Under the pieces are notes generated by a model. That model did no database searches. It worked only from the letters and a program-made list of their open reading frames with translations, and had not been told where the DNA came from. Shown here one piece after another: positions 13,853 through 22,745 of a DNA stretch of 64,000 nucleotides; positions within the stretch are counted from its first letter, which is position 1; every line of letters begins with the position of its first letter. The DNA is from Sphingomonas sp. (GTDB taxonomy: Bacteria; Pseudomonadota; Alphaproteobacteria; Sphingomonadales; Sphingomonadaceae). The DNA lies in the NCBI RefSeq assembly GCF_030145815.1, contig NZ_JAIXHL010000003.1:208807-272806 (forward strand), given 5' to 3'. Position numbers and translations under genes: made by a program.

Positions 13853-14610
13853 AGCCCTAGCAATCCGAGGCCACAGCTTGCCGTAGGGGTCGGGCTCGGC
13901 GTGGGGCTGGCCGAGCTGCTGGAGGTTGGCGTCGGAGACGGGGAACCGGTGTTCACCGGCGTCGGCGATGCCTCGATCGCAGCGGGGCAGTTGCGGACCT
14001 GGCTGCTGCCGTAGCTACCCTGATCGCCATAAGGCTGGTTGCGCAACACGGTCGACGCGGTGACTGTGGTCGTGCGCGACCCGCCGATCAGATTGTAGAG
14101 CGGGAAGACGCGTGGATAGCTGGCGGTGACGGTGTAGAGCGTCGCGTCCTTCGCGCCACCTTGCCCCGCATTGCCGCCGTCACGGTCCCAGGCGTTATTG
14201 CGGTTGGCGTCCTGATAGGGTTCGCTGCCGTCGCAGACGCCATTGCCGTTGGTGTCGGTCCAGGTTTCGGCACGGGCGGCCGAAGCCTCAGAGAAAGTGC
14301 GGTAATAGCGGCGGTTGATGGTGATCGTGGCGTTGTTCGCCAGCGCCTTGACCTGCGCTTTCACCTTCTCGTCCAGAGCATTCTGCGCCGACACTTCGCT
14401 AGCGCTTTCCAGCGTGGAGTCGCGCGCGGTTTTCTGCACCACGCCCTGCAGCGCTGCGCGGGTGTAGAGCGTATGGGCGACGTCGAACGCGCCCAGCAGC
14501 ACGAGCCCAAGGACGGGTGCCACCATCGCAAACTCGACGATGGTGGCACCCGACTCGTCGCGCCGGAGCGCGCCGGGGGCAAAGCGGCGGAGGGAGAATC
14601 GCCGCTTCAC
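13840..14610 (-). CDS. TadE-like protein with a calcium-loop-like insert and P/S/T-rich tail
   Basis: The 256-residue protein has the TadE anchor with Glu in ESGATIVEFAMVAPVLGLVL (about residues 19-38). Residues near 117-147 (DTNGNGVCDGSEPYQDANR and the following DRDGG) form Asp/Asn/Gly-rich loops like calcium-binding repeats of secreted proteins. The C-terminus is a low-complexity Pro/Ser/Thr tract ending in a Cys-containing hydrophobic stretch (CGLGLLGLCLL). The tail is unusual for TadE and might be a wall- or membrane-associated linker. It overlaps the upstream TadG-like gene by four bases. Confidence 0.78.
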   Translation of the reverse strand: MKRRFSLRRFAPGALRRDESGATIVEFAMVAPVLGLVLLGAFDVAHTLYTRAALQGVVQKTARDSTLESASEVSAQNALDEKVKAQVKALANNATITINRRYYRTFSEASAARAETWTDTNGNGVCDGSEPYQDANRNNAWDRDGGNAGQGGAKDATLYTVTASYPRVFPLYNLIGGSRTTTVTASTVLRNQPYGDQGSYGSSQVRNCPAAIEASPTPVNTGSPSPTPTSSSSASPTPSPTPTASCGLGLLGLCLL

Positions 14611-16649
14611 CGGGTAAGCCTCAACTGAGAGATCTGGTCCGCGATCGAGCGGAAGGTGTTTTGCAGGTCGGTCGCGTTACGCGCGGCGAAATAGCGGCCG
14701 GGCGTGGCGCAGCTTTGCATCATCCCCTCGATGGTCGTGCTCGACGCGCCGAACCAGATTACCCAAAGGGTAATGTTCTTGTTCTTGACCGCCGTGCAGA
14801 TCGCCTGGGTGCGGGCATTGACCTGCTGCGTGATCGTGCCGGTGGTCAGACAGCCCCCGGTGGGCGCGCTCGATGGGTCGGTCGTGCGGCGGTCGAGCCA
14901 CGGGAAGCCATAGGCCGCATAGTCGGTGTCGCCCGTGCAGGCCTCACCGTCGGTCATGAAGATCAGGTGGCGTTCGATCTCGCCGCCCTGCGAGGTGTAT
15001 TCATTCTCCGAGCGAAAGATCCCGGTCGGCGAAATGAAGCGCGCGCCCCACAACAGGCCGATGTCGTGATAGGTGTTGCCGTTAGGGGTAAGGCCATCGA
15101 CATAGGATTCGAAGGTCGAGGCGGTCGGCCACGACTGGAGCTTTTTCGCCTCTTCCGGGCAATAATAGGGGACATTGTTGTAATAGTCGGCCGTCGTAAG
15201 CGCTTCGTTCCGGTCGAGTTCCGACCAGTAATATTGCACGTCGCGCGCAAAGATCGCGCCGGGAAGGGCCGGTCCCCACAATGTGCTCGGGTCGCCCGAA
15301 TTCGGGACGAGATCGATGTCCAGATCCTTGGCCCCCGATGGGATCGGGCTGTAGCTGGATTGCGAGACCGTCTGGCGCTCTTCGATACAGCCGTCCCAGG
15401 TCAGGCTGCGCGCGGCACCCTGATAGCCGATCGGCAGGCTGACCGAATTGTTCCAGCTGGTGCCGTTCTTCAGGCCGCTGATATTGTGCGTGATCTGGGC
15501 ATAGCGCCAGCGGTTGAAGGTCTGGGTGGTCGTCTCGGTCCCGGTATCGGTGCGCGTCCAGTAACGCGTGACCACCACGTCACGGCTGCGCCGCTGAATG
15601 CGGCAGCGATCGTCACTGCTGCGATAGCTGGCCCGGTATTCGTAGCGCCAGCCGTCCTGCTGAGTTTCCCAAGTGGTGGTGCGTGGGTTCCCGCTTCCTT
15701 CCTGATAATTTTGGGTCGAGGGCGATCCGGTGTAGTTGATTTCACCGTCCGGCGGCACCTGGCTGCTGCACCAGCTGCTGGTGACGTCATAGGTCGTGCT
15801 GATCGTGCTCCAGCCGCTCGTGCTGCCCTGCTGAATGTTCGGGCTGCCGGTTTCGGTTGCGCTGCCCTGGCTCCACGTCGTCGAGGTCGACGTGGTGAAC
15901 TGCGCCTCGCGCGACTGGTAGGGCCAGCTATCGGCGATGAAGCTGGTCGGCAGCAGCTTTCCGACGTTGACGTTGGTCGCATAGGGCATGAAGCCAAAGC
16001 GGATCTGGACCGTGCTGCTGGTCCCGCCGGATGGCGCGCCGCCTGCGCAATTCTCCGCCGTGTCGAGCCGCGCGACGATTTCGTAGAAGCACTTCACCGC
16101 CGACTTGAGCGCTTGCATCTTGGTCTGGCTGTCGGTTGAAACCGCCTTGCTGCCCATCGACCCGGTCGTATCGAGCACGAACATCACGTCGGTGTTGGGC
16201 AGGCGCATTTCGGCGTCGCAGGTGACGCTGAGCGTTTCGGTCGTCTTGCCCAGCACGCGCATCAGCGTCATCGGCAGCGTGGCGCTGGCGGTGCCGGTGA
16301 CCTTGCCCGCGCTTTCGGTGAAGCTACGCGTGACCGAGGCTGCACCATAAGGGCTGGCCTGAATGTTCGCGTCAAAGAAGCGCTCGGCCGCAGTCCGCGC
16401 CGCATAGCTGTTGAACGCCCAGGTACCGCCGCCCATCTGCTTGCGCCCGGCGAGCGCGCCGGCGTCACAGGCATGTTGCAGGCGCGTCTTGACGATGTAC
16501 ATGCGGCTCAGATCGACACCGCCGCCGACCATGCCCGCCAGCGGGATCAGCGACGCGGCAATGATTGCAAGCGTGTTGCCGCGCTTGTCGCGCGCAAGTG
16601 CAGCCATGCTGCTGCGGGCGCTGGTCAGGACGGTTGAGCGCGACGGCAT
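14607..16649 (-). CDS. TadG-like protein with von Willebrand A domain
   Basis: The 680-residue protein has a TadG N-terminal anchor (RGNTLAIIAASLIPLAGMVGGGVDLSRMY) and a VWA domain with an intact MIDAS start, DVMFVLDTTGSMGS near residue 160. The middle is a large Ser/Thr/Trp-rich insertion that splits the VWA fold before the second metal-ligand region (HLIFMTDGEACTGD). It is the first gene of a coupled three-gene operon with two TadE-like proteins. A role in adhesion or assembly of surface Tad structures is inferred. Confidence 0.85.
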   Translation of the reverse strand: MPSRSTVLTSARSSMAALARDKRGNTLAIIAASLIPLAGMVGGGVDLSRMYIVKTRLQHACDAGALAGRKQMGGGTWAFNSYAARTAAERFFDANIQASPYGAASVTRSFTESAGKVTGTASATLPMTLMRVLGKTTETLSVTCDAEMRLPNTDVMFVLDTTGSMGSKAVSTDSQTKMQALKSAVKCFYEIVARLDTAENCAGGAPSGGTSSTVQIRFGFMPYATNVNVGKLLPTSFIADSWPYQSREAQFTTSTSTTWSQGSATETGSPNIQQGSTSGWSTISTTYDVTSSWCSSQVPPDGEINYTGSPSTQNYQEGSGNPRTTTWETQQDGWRYEYRASYRSSDDRCRIQRRSRDVVVTRYWTRTDTGTETTTQTFNRWRYAQITHNISGLKNGTSWNNSVSLPIGYQGAARSLTWDGCIEERQTVSQSSYSPIPSGAKDLDIDLVPNSGDPSTLWGPALPGAIFARDVQYYWSELDRNEALTTADYYNNVPYYCPEEAKKLQSWPTASTFESYVDGLTPNGNTYHDIGLLWGARFISPTGIFRSENEYTSQGGEIERHLIFMTDGEACTGDTDYAAYGFPWLDRRTTDPSSAPTGGCLTTGTITQQVNARTQAICTAVKNKNITLWVIWFGASSTTIEGMMQSCATPGRYFAARNATDLQNTFRSIADQISQLRLTR

Positions 16650-16740
16650 GCTATGGGATCCCCGGTTCCTGGATCCGCTATGCGCGAAATTGGGCTAACG
16701 GGGATTGAAGGCGCATGGTTAATGCTGGGGTTACCAATAT

Positions 16741-17403
16741 GTGGCGCGGAGCGGGCCGGTGATCGACGTCGAACGGCGGTTGGTGCTGACCTATATGCCG
16801 ACGCCTGAAGCGAGGGCGGCGCTGGCGGCGCTGTTCGCGCTGGACGACAAGCTCGCCGAGACACTGCGCACGACCAGCGAGCCGATGTTGGGGCAGATCC
16901 GGATGCAATGGTGGCAGGATGCGCTGGCGAAGCTCGACAGCGCGCCGCCGCCGCCCGAGCCGGTGTTGCAGGGCGTGGCGCGCGATGGCTTGCATGCCGG
17001 GGTCACCGGGGCGGCGGTGGGAGAGATCGTCGACGGCTGGCGCGTGTTGCTGGAGGCTGAGCTCGATGATGCGGCGCTGCGGGCGCATGGGGCGCGGGGG
17101 CGGGCGCTGTTTGCGCTGGCCGGGCGGGTCGCGGGGGCGGCTAAAACTGATCCGCTGGAGCTAGCGGGAGAGGGGTGGGCGCTGGCCGACCTTTCCGTGA
17201 AATTGAGCGATCCAGCCGAGGCTCTGGCGGCGCGCAGGATGGCGGATGCGGCACTGGCACAAGCCTGTTCGGCCCGGTGGAGCCGGAATGGGCGGGCGCT
17301 GGGGGCGATGGCGCAGCTCGCCCGGATGGATCTGGCAGGCGTGCCGGTCGGAGCGCCGAAGCGGACGCTTCGGGCATTGTGGCACCGGATTTCCGGACGC
17401 TGA
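16741..17403 (+). CDS. Squalene/phytoene synthase-family protein (NDUFAF6-like)
   Basis: The 220-residue protein has the trans-isoprenyl-diphosphate synthase-like motif LGQIRMQWWQDAL near residue 50 but lacks clear DxxxD substrate motifs and is shorter than real squalene synthases (about 280-300). It therefore resembles the NDUFAF6-like branch of unknown or assembly-factor function found beside trmFO in sphingomonads (from memory). It starts with GTG at 16741; a second in-frame GTG at 16759 is possible. It is divergent from the tadG-like gene. Confidence 0.7.
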   Translation: MARSGPVIDVERRLVLTYMPTPEARAALAALFALDDKLAETLRTTSEPMLGQIRMQWWQDALAKLDSAPPPPEPVLQGVARDGLHAGVTGAAVGEIVDGWRVLLEAELDDAALRAHGARGRALFALAGRVAGAAKTDPLELAGEGWALADLSVKLSDPAEALAARRMADAALAQACSARWSRNGRALGAMAQLARMDLAGVPVGAPKRTLRALWHRISGR

Positions 17404-17460
17404 GCGCTTGCTGCCGCTGGGGAAGGCGTTAGCCTGCTGCTGCGACGGGGGAGAGTCGGG

Positions 17461-17943
17461 ATGTGGCGGTATCTGGCAGGCGGGGTTGCGGCGTTGTTGA
17501 TGGCGGGAGCCGGGGTGTTCCTGTTTCAGAGCCGGGCGACCCCCGATCCGTTGCCGACACCGCCCCCGGCCCGAACTGCCCAGGCTGCGGCGGAACCGGA
17601 GGCTGAACTGGCCGAGGTTCCGCAAGCGCCGGACCGGACCCGGGAGGAAAAGCGGTTCGATCGCAACGACAAGGACAAGAACGGGCTGATCTCGCTCGCC
17701 GAACTGCAACAGCCGCGGCGCAAGGCCTTTGCCAAGCTGGACAAGAATGGCGACGGGCGGCTGTCGTTCGAGGAATGGACGGTGCGGACCAGCGACAAGT
17801 TTGCTGCCGCCGACAAGGACAAGTCGGGCACGCTGACCCGCGCCGAATTTGCCACCACCGCGCCGAAGCGTAAGCCCAAGACCACCCCGCGCTGCGATTG
17901 CCGGGCCGAGGTGGCCAAGGCGCTGGCCGAGGCGGAGGAGTAG
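17461..17943 (+). CDS. EF-hand domain protein, membrane-anchored or secreted
   Basis: A 160-residue protein with an N-terminal hydrophobic segment (YLAGGVAALLMAGAGVFLF), a Pro/Ala linker and three EF-hand-like calcium loops: DRNDKDKNGLIS, DKNGDGRLSFEE and DKDKSGTLTRAEF. The loops keep Asp at positions 1, 3 and 5 and Glu at 12 where complete. A short basic tail carries CDC. It lies 57 bases after the squalene-synthase-like gene, in the same direction, and is convergent with trmFO. Calcium sensing or binding in the envelope is likely. Confidence 0.82.
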   Translation: MWRYLAGGVAALLMAGAGVFLFQSRATPDPLPTPPPARTAQAAAEPEAELAEVPQAPDRTREEKRFDRNDKDKNGLISLAELQQPRRKAFAKLDKNGDGRLSFEEWTVRTSDKFAAADKDKSGTLTRAEFATTAPKRKPKTTPRCDCRAEVAKALAEAEE

Positions 17944-17944
17944 C

Positions 17945-19297
17945 TCAGGCCGCCTTTAGCCATTCCGCAAAGGCCGCGCGGGCGCGGGCGGTGTAGAGCA
18001 ATTTGCGGTCTGCCTTTTTGGTCCGACCCTCGATCGGGGGCATCAGGCCGAAATTGACGTTCATCGGCTGATAGGTCTCGACCTCCGCCCCGCCGGTGAT
18101 GTGGCCCAGCAGCGCGCCGAGCGCGGTTTCGACCGGGGGTGGCGTTAGGTCGCGGCCGAGAATTTCCGCCGCGGCAAAGCGGCCAGCGAGCAGGCCGATC
18201 GCGCTGCTTTCGACATAGCCCTCGCACCCCGTCACCTGTCCCGCGAAGCGGATATGCGGGCGGCTCTTCAGGCGCAGCGTCGGATCGAGCAGCTCGGGCG
18301 AGCGGATGAAGGTGTTGCGGTGGAGGCCGCCGAGCCGGGCGAATTCGGCATTTTCGAGGCCGGGGATGGTGCGGAACAAGCGGACCTGCTCGGCATATTT
18401 GAGCTTGGTCTGGAACCCGACCATGTTCCACAGTGTGCCGGTGGCGTTGTCCTGGCGCAGCTGGACCACGGCATAAGGCCAGCGGCCATTGGGGAATTCG
18501 TCGCACGCGGTGCGCGGATCGTCGAGCCCGACACCCTTCATCGGGCCGTAGCGCAGCGTATCGACGCCGCGCTCCGCCATCACCTCGATCGGCATGCAGC
18601 CTTCGAAATAGGGGACGTTTTCCCAGTCCTTGAACTCGGACTTCTCGCCATCGAGCAGGCCCTGGTGGAAGGCGAGATACTGGTCCTTGGTCATCGGGCA
18701 GTTGATGTAATCCTTGCCATTCCCGCCCGGGCCGACCTTGTCCCAGCGCGACTGGAACCATGCCTTGTCCATGTCGATGCTCTCGAAATGGACGATCGGG
18801 GCGATGGCGTCGAAGAAGGCGAGGGCGTCGCTGCCAGTCGCCGCGCCGATGCTGTCGGCAAGGCCCGGCGCGGTGAGCGGACCGGTGGCGACGATGGTCA
18901 GCCCCTCGGCCGGGAGCTGGTCGATGCGTTCGCGCACGATGGTGATGTTGGGATGCGCCTCAAGCGCGGCGGTGACGCCGGCGGAGAAATGGTCGCGGTC
19001 CACGGCGAGGGCGGAGCCGGCCGGCACCTTATGGGCATCGCCCTGCGCCATGATGAGTGAGCCAAGGTCCCGCATCTCCTGGTGCAGCAGGCCGACCGCG
19101 TTACGCTCGGCATCGTCGGAGCGGAAGCTGTTCGAACAGACCAGTTCGGCGAGGCCATCGGTGTGGTGCGCGGGGGTCATGGTTCCGCTGCCGCGCATTT
19201 CGGAGAGTTTGACGCGGATGCCGGCATTGGCGAGCTGCCACGCCGCTTCGGACCCGGCGAGGCCGCCGCCGATGATATGGACTTGATGGTTACTCAT
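17945..19297 (-). CDS. trmFO: Methylenetetrahydrofolate--tRNA-(uracil-5-)-methyltransferase TrmFO
   Basis: TrmFO makes m5U54 in the T-loop of tRNA using methylenetetrahydrofolate and FAD. The 450-residue protein has the FAD-binding motif [17 protein letters not shown] at the N-terminus, the conserved [12 protein letters not shown], and the C-terminal [16 protein letters not shown] with a catalytic cysteine. The ATG at 19297 (MSNHQVHI) is chosen over an upstream in-frame start six codons earlier because the FAD motif then begins at the usual distance. It ends two bases from the EF-hand gene, tail to tail. Confidence 0.96.
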   Translation of the reverse strand: MSNHQVHIIGGGLAGSEAAWQLANAGIRVKLSEMRGSGTMTPAHHTDGLAELVCSNSFRSDDAERNAVGLLHQEMRDLGSLIMAQGDAHKVPAGSALAVDRDHFSAGVTAALEAHPNITIVRERIDQLPAEGLTIVATGPLTAPGLADSIGAATGSDALAFFDAIAPIVHFESIDMDKAWFQSRWDKVGPGGNGKDYINCPMTKDQYLAFHQGLLDGEKSEFKDWENVPYFEGCMPIEVMAERGVDTLRYGPMKGVGLDDPRTACDEFPNGRWPYAVVQLRQDNATGTLWNMVGFQTKLKYAEQVRLFRTIPGLENAEFARLGGLHRNTFIRSPELLDPTLRLKSRPHIRFAGQVTGCEGYVESSAIGLLAGRFAAAEILGRDLTPPPVETALGALLGHITGGAEVETYQPMNVNFGLMPPIEGRTKKADRKLLYTARARAAFAEWLKAA

Positions 19298-19436
19298 AAT
19301 GGATAAAGCGGACACTGTCCTGAGCGGAAGCAGACAATAATGCGTGTTGTCGTGCGCGCGGTTGACACTTGTCCGGCGGTGCCGGACGCTTGGCCATGCC
19401 TTACGCCAGACAGGGGCTTGTAGGAAAGGGGATGGG

Positions 19437-20081
19437 ATGGGGTGGCTGTTCGGGGCGGCGGTGGTCGCTGGGGCGAGTTACTGCCTGGAGGCGTGGGGGC
19501 TGGTCGATCCGGGGGCGTGGGGGCCGGTGTGGAAGACGGGCGGCGTGGCGTTGCTGGCGATCTGGGCGACGACGCGGGCGCGGGGCGCGGACGGGTGGTT
19601 GCTGACGGGCGCGCTGGCACTGGGGGCGCTGGGTGATCTGTTGCTGGAGACGCATGGGCTGGTGGTCGGCGGCGCGGCATTTGCGGCGGGGCATGTGGTG
19701 GCGTGCGTGCTGTATCTGCGCAACCGGCGGGCGGAGCTGACGCCAAGCCAGAAGGCGTTCGGGTGGCTGCTCGCGCCGGCGACGATCGGGATTGCGGCGC
19801 TGTTTGCGGCACCCGGCGGCGGGGCGGTGCAGGCGGGGGCGTATTCGGCGTTTCTGGGCGTGATGGCGGCGCTGGCGTGGACCAGCCGGTTTCCGCGCTA
19901 TCGTGTCGGGCTGGGCGCGGTGTTGTTCGTGGTGTCGGACCTGCTGATCTTCTCGCGCTTTGGGCCGCTTGAGGGGTCGGTGGTGCCGGGGTTGCTGATC
20001 TGGCCGACTTACTTTGCGGCACAGGCTTTAATTGCTTGGGGGGTGAGTCAGGCGCTGTCGTCGGACCAGCTTGTGCCGTAG
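19437..20081 (+). CDS. YhhN-family (lysoplasmalogenase-like) membrane protein
   Basis: A 214-residue polytopic membrane protein of about seven or eight helices with the YhhN-type motifs [14 protein letters not shown] and [11 protein letters not shown], whose Asp residues in the membrane are conserved in the family. Eukaryotic TMEM86 relatives are lysoplasmalogenases; the bacterial substrate is uncertain. The ATG at 19437 has a GGAAAGGGG Shine-Dalgarno just upstream. Its 3' end overlaps the next minus-strand gene by 34 bases. Confidence 0.8.
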   Translation: MGWLFGAAVVAGASYCLEAWGLVDPGAWGPVWKTGGVALLAIWATTRARGADGWLLTGALALGALGDLLLETHGLVVGGAAFAAGHVVACVLYLRNRRAELTPSQKAFGWLLAPATIGIAALFAAPGGGAVQAGAYSAFLGVMAALAWTSRFPRYRVGLGAVLFVVSDLLIFSRFGPLEGSVVPGLLIWPTYFAAQALIAWGVSQALSSDQLVP

Positions 20082-20470
20082 CGGACGATCGTCGCGCAAA
20101 TGGCGCCGGTCGAGATCAAGGCGAAGCCGATCGGCGTGGAGGGGGCGAAGTCGAGCGCCATCGCGCCAGCGGCTGTAGTCGCCCCGCCAATGAGCGCCCA
20201 TGATGCCGGATGCGCCAGTCCAGGGTTGCGCGCTGCGATCCACCCCATCGCGGTTCCGCCCAGCCACACCGGAATCACCGCCAACATCGACCCGAGCACG
20301 ATTGACGCCGCCATTATCGGCAGCATCACCGCACCATCGGCGGCGGCTGGAGGGAGTGCCATTGGTCGGGTTGCGTCGAGCGCTAGCGGCGCAAAACCTA
20401 AGCTCAACAGAAAGATCGGCCCGGCGGCGAGGGTGGCGATGAAACCACCGCGATAGAAGCGGACGTACAT
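20048..20470 (-). CDS. Hypothetical membrane protein
   Basis: A 140-residue protein with four predicted hydrophobic segments (starting GGFIATLAAGPIFLLSLGF) and short loops. I recognise no family. It overlaps the YhhN gene convergently and lies downstream of another minus-strand membrane-protein gene (20536-20910), with which it may be co-expressed under the GbsR-type regulator. Confidence 0.6.
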   Translation of the reverse strand: MYVRFYRGGFIATLAAGPIFLLSLGFAPLALDATRPMALPPAAADGAVMLPIMAASIVLGSMLAVIPVWLGGTAMGWIAARNPGLAHPASWALIGGATTAAGAMALDFAPSTPIGFALISTGAICATIVRYGTSWSDDSA

Positions 20471-20535
20471 TGATGTTCTCCAACAATGGTCTGGCGGGCC
20501 TACGGCGCATCCCTCGCGAGATGCGCCGCGCTCGG

Positions 20536-20910
20536 TCAGGCAATGGCCGGCCGGGCTTCGTGCGTGAGCCAGCTGTTCACCTTGCGGCCGAACTGAGCGA
20601 TCGCGCCCATGTTAAAGAAATGCATCGCGCCGAGCACGATCACCGCCAGGCCCACCTTGCTGCTGAGGAAGCGGATCGCTTCCGGAACGGTGGTCGGTTC
20701 GCTGCCGAGGCTGAGCGTCAAGGTGATGAAGCCGAGGTTGATCAGGTAGAAGCCGACAACCAGCAGATGGTTGGTCGAATTGGCCAGCGTCTCATTCTGG
20801 CCGAAGCACTGCATCAGGAACACGATGCCGTTGCGGCTCAGGGTCCGCGCGACCCAGATGGTCAGCGCGATGGTGATTGCGAGATAGAGCGCATAAACGG
20901 TCTCGATCAT
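20536..20910 (-). CDS. Hypothetical membrane protein, putative GbsR target
   Basis: The 124-residue protein has three hydrophobic segments (starting TVYALYLAITIALTIWVA; HLLVVGFYLINLGFITLTLSL; GLAVIVLGAMHFFNMGAI). I do not recognise the family. Its start lies 21 bases from a degenerate copy of the palindrome that precedes the regulator gene upstream, so it is probably repressed or controlled by that GbsR-type protein. Confidence 0.7.
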   Translation of the reverse strand: MIETVYALYLAITIALTIWVARTLSRNGIVFLMQCFGQNETLANSTNHLLVVGFYLINLGFITLTLSLGSEPTTVPEAIRFLSSKVGLAVIVLGAMHFFNMGAIAQFGRKVNSWLTHEARPAIA

Positions 20911-20930
20911 CGTACTTCTCCTTGCTGTTA

Positions 20931-20948
20931 TTTCTGTAAAATAAGAAA
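20931..20948. promoter_or_regulatory. Second GbsR-type operator, degenerate
   Basis: TTTCTGTAA followed by AATAAGAAA: the first nine bases are identical to the left half of the perfect palindrome at 21543-21560, and five of nine match in the right half. It lies 21 bases upstream of the membrane-protein start codon at 20910. Confidence 0.6.
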
Positions 20949-20986
20949 TTGATGGTTATGCGAATGTCGGGTGAGCAAAGCGATGT

Positions 20987-21535
20987 TCAGTCCTTCTTGG
21001 AAGCCCCCGGAATAAACCGCGCCACTTTGCCGCCCAGCTTCATCAGCGTGACCAGTGTCGGCTTGGGCAGGACGCGGACCTGGTCGTACCAGCCGCCGAG
21101 TGTGCCGATGAATTCGTGCATCCGCGTGACGCGCTCGCGGACCTGGGGCGGGGCGCTCTGGTCGGCGGCGAGGCGCTGGGCGAGTTCGCCGAGGAGGTGG
21201 ACGGTGGGGTCGATCTCGCGCCGTTTGCGCTCGGCGACGATGCGCATGAGCATGTCCCACAGGTCGGTTTCGGCGACGAAATGGTCGCGGCGATCCCCCT
21301 CGACATGCACGCGGCGGACGATGCTGTAGCCCTGCAGCTCCTTGAGCCCGGTCGAGACGTTGGAGCGGGCGAGGCCGAGCGTCTCGACGATCTCGTCGGC
21401 ATGCAGCGGGCGGTCGGCGAGGTAGAGCAGCGCGTGGATCTGCGCGACGGAGCGGTTGACGCCCCAATGCGTTCCCATCTCGCCCCAGTGGAGGATGAAG
21501 GCCTTGGCGTCGGGATGCTCTGCGAAACGGGTCAT
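20987..21535 (-). CDS. GbsR/MarR-family transcriptional regulator
   Basis: A 182-residue DNA-binding protein with a winged helix: the N-terminal GEMGTHWGVNRSVAQIHALL motif is typical of the GbsR branch of MarR proteins, followed by the recognition region LGLARSNVSTGLKELQ (about residues 54-69). The C-terminal half is helical and probably dimerises. GbsR proteins respond to osmoprotectants or quaternary amines in Bacillus; the ligand here is unknown. A perfect 18-base palindrome lies eight bases upstream of the start, pointing to autoregulation. Confidence 0.85.
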   Translation of the reverse strand: MTRFAEHPDAKAFILHWGEMGTHWGVNRSVAQIHALLYLADRPLHADEIVETLGLARSNVSTGLKELQGYSIVRRVHVEGDRRDHFVAETDLWDMLMRIVAERKRREIDPTVHLLGELAQRLAADQSAPPQVRERVTRMHEFIGTLGGWYDQVRVLPKPTLVTLMKLGGKVARFIPGASKKD

Positions 21536-21542
21536 GATGTAA

Positions 21543-21560
21543 TTTCTGTAATTACAGAAA
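21543..21560. promoter_or_regulatory. Perfect palindromic operator upstream of gbsR-like gene
   Basis: TTTCTGTAATTACAGAAA is a perfect 18-base palindrome located 8-25 bases before the regulator start at 21535, in the promoter or leader. A degenerate copy occurs at 20931-20948 before the next gene of the same strand. The pair fits the operator of the adjacent winged-helix regulator. Confidence 0.75.
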
Positions 21561-21695
21561 ATGATGGAGTCAATGGCTAGGTCGCGTAGGACGCGAATTC
21601 AGCCGCTGGCCCATGAGGGACCTGTCAATGCAAGCGACACCGGATATGATCTTCAAACGGTGCCGAGTTGTCGGCGGCCAACGGGGAGGTCTGCA

Positions 21696-22331
21696 ATGTC
21701 CTATCAACTGAACATCACTTTTGATGAGGAGGCGCTGCAGCGCGTCTATGCTAAGGGGCAGGCGGTGACCCTAGCCCGGATTGCCGATTCCACGCCGCCG
21801 TCGTCGACGACCATCGCATGGTTGATGAACGCGCCCTTCAACAACAACGTGATCAGTTGGGACGAGGCGTATCAGATCTATGTCAACAACAGCACGCTGC
21901 TGAAACCCGGTGCCAGTATCCATCTGCTCGGTGTTACGCCGGGCAAGTTGGGTGGCCGATATAGCTTTGCCGACGGCGCATTTGCCGTCGATCCTGCGGG
22001 CGCCAACCCTGAGGGATTTGAGTTGCGCAATGAACAGGACGGTCCCGTCGTCCTGGGGCTGGCGTTGAAGGCGCGCGTCAATGGCACCGACGCGCTGGCC
22101 GCGACGAGCGCGTTCGAACTGCGCGGCGGCGAGGCGCGGAATGTGTCCCCGGGGACTATGCTGGCGATTTTTCTTGCGACCTATCTGGACGACGGGACGG
22201 TGCTCCGGATGATCCCGACCGATGCATTGAAGCTGGACCTGAGCGCGCAGGGGCCGATGATCACAATCGCCTATAACACCGCCACTGATCAGTTCGAACA
22301 GTTACCCTCTGCACGCTCTGCTGATGCTTGA
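21696..22331 (+). CDS. Hypothetical soluble protein
   Basis: A 211-residue protein without signal peptide or membrane segment. It starts MSYQLNITFDEEALQRVYAKG and has several beta-rich Gly/Asn-containing repeats (WLMNAPFNNNVISWDEAYQIY; GKLGGRYSFADGAFAVDP). I do not recognise a family and assign no function. The ATG at 21696 has an excellent GGGGAGGT Shine-Dalgarno, better than the longer frame from 21561. It is divergent from the gbsR-like gene, whose palindrome lies about 140 bases upstream. Confidence 0.7.
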   Translation: MSYQLNITFDEEALQRVYAKGQAVTLARIADSTPPSSTTIAWLMNAPFNNNVISWDEAYQIYVNNSTLLKPGASIHLLGVTPGKLGGRYSFADGAFAVDPAGANPEGFELRNEQDGPVVLGLALKARVNGTDALAATSAFELRGGEARNVSPGTMLAIFLATYLDDGTVLRMIPTDALKLDLSAQGPMITIAYNTATDQFEQLPSARSADA

Positions 22332-22385
22332 TCTCCCTGCATTTGGGATGGTGGTCGGTCGCGAGGTGGCCCCTATATAATCGCG

Positions 22386-22745
22386 ATGCGCATCCGCCCG
22401 CTCTCGCCCTCGTCCCGCGTCGAAGAGGTTCACGCCGAGTTTCAGCGTGAGGTGCTCGCCGAGAAGGCCGCCACGCTCGGCCGGGCGGGGCGGGTGCTCG
22501 AGGCGGCGCTGGCGGCGCTGCGTGACGCCGGGCCGGACGCGGATCGCGTCGTGCTGGTGCAGGCGGCGGCAGATGCGGCGCACCGGTACCTGATCCAGCG
22601 CGAGGTGTGCGGTATCCACGGGCTAGGTGCACCGTTGGATGACTTTGCGGTGCCGGGTGAAGTGCGGGTACGGATCGGGGCGCGGCCTCAGCCGGCGACC
22701 GGCAATGCGACCGAGCCGTCTTCGCTGCGTTCCAGCGGCGAATAG
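22386..22745 (+). CDS. Hypothetical helical protein (possibly DUF6665)
   Basis: The 119-residue protein is mostly amphipathic helix (EFQREVLAEKAATLGRAGRVL) with a conserved-looking YLIQREVCGIHGL segment near residue 68. It resembles the small DUF6665-type proteins I remember from alphaproteobacteria, but this is a weak assignment. The last 58 bases overlap the DUF952 gene on the other strand, so the C-terminal 19 residues are less certain. Confidence 0.6.
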   Translation: MRIRPLSPSSRVEEVHAEFQREVLAEKAATLGRAGRVLEAALAALRDAGPDADRVVLVQAAADAAHRYLIQREVCGIHGLGAPLDDFAVPGEVRVRIGARPQPATGNATEPSSLRSSGE

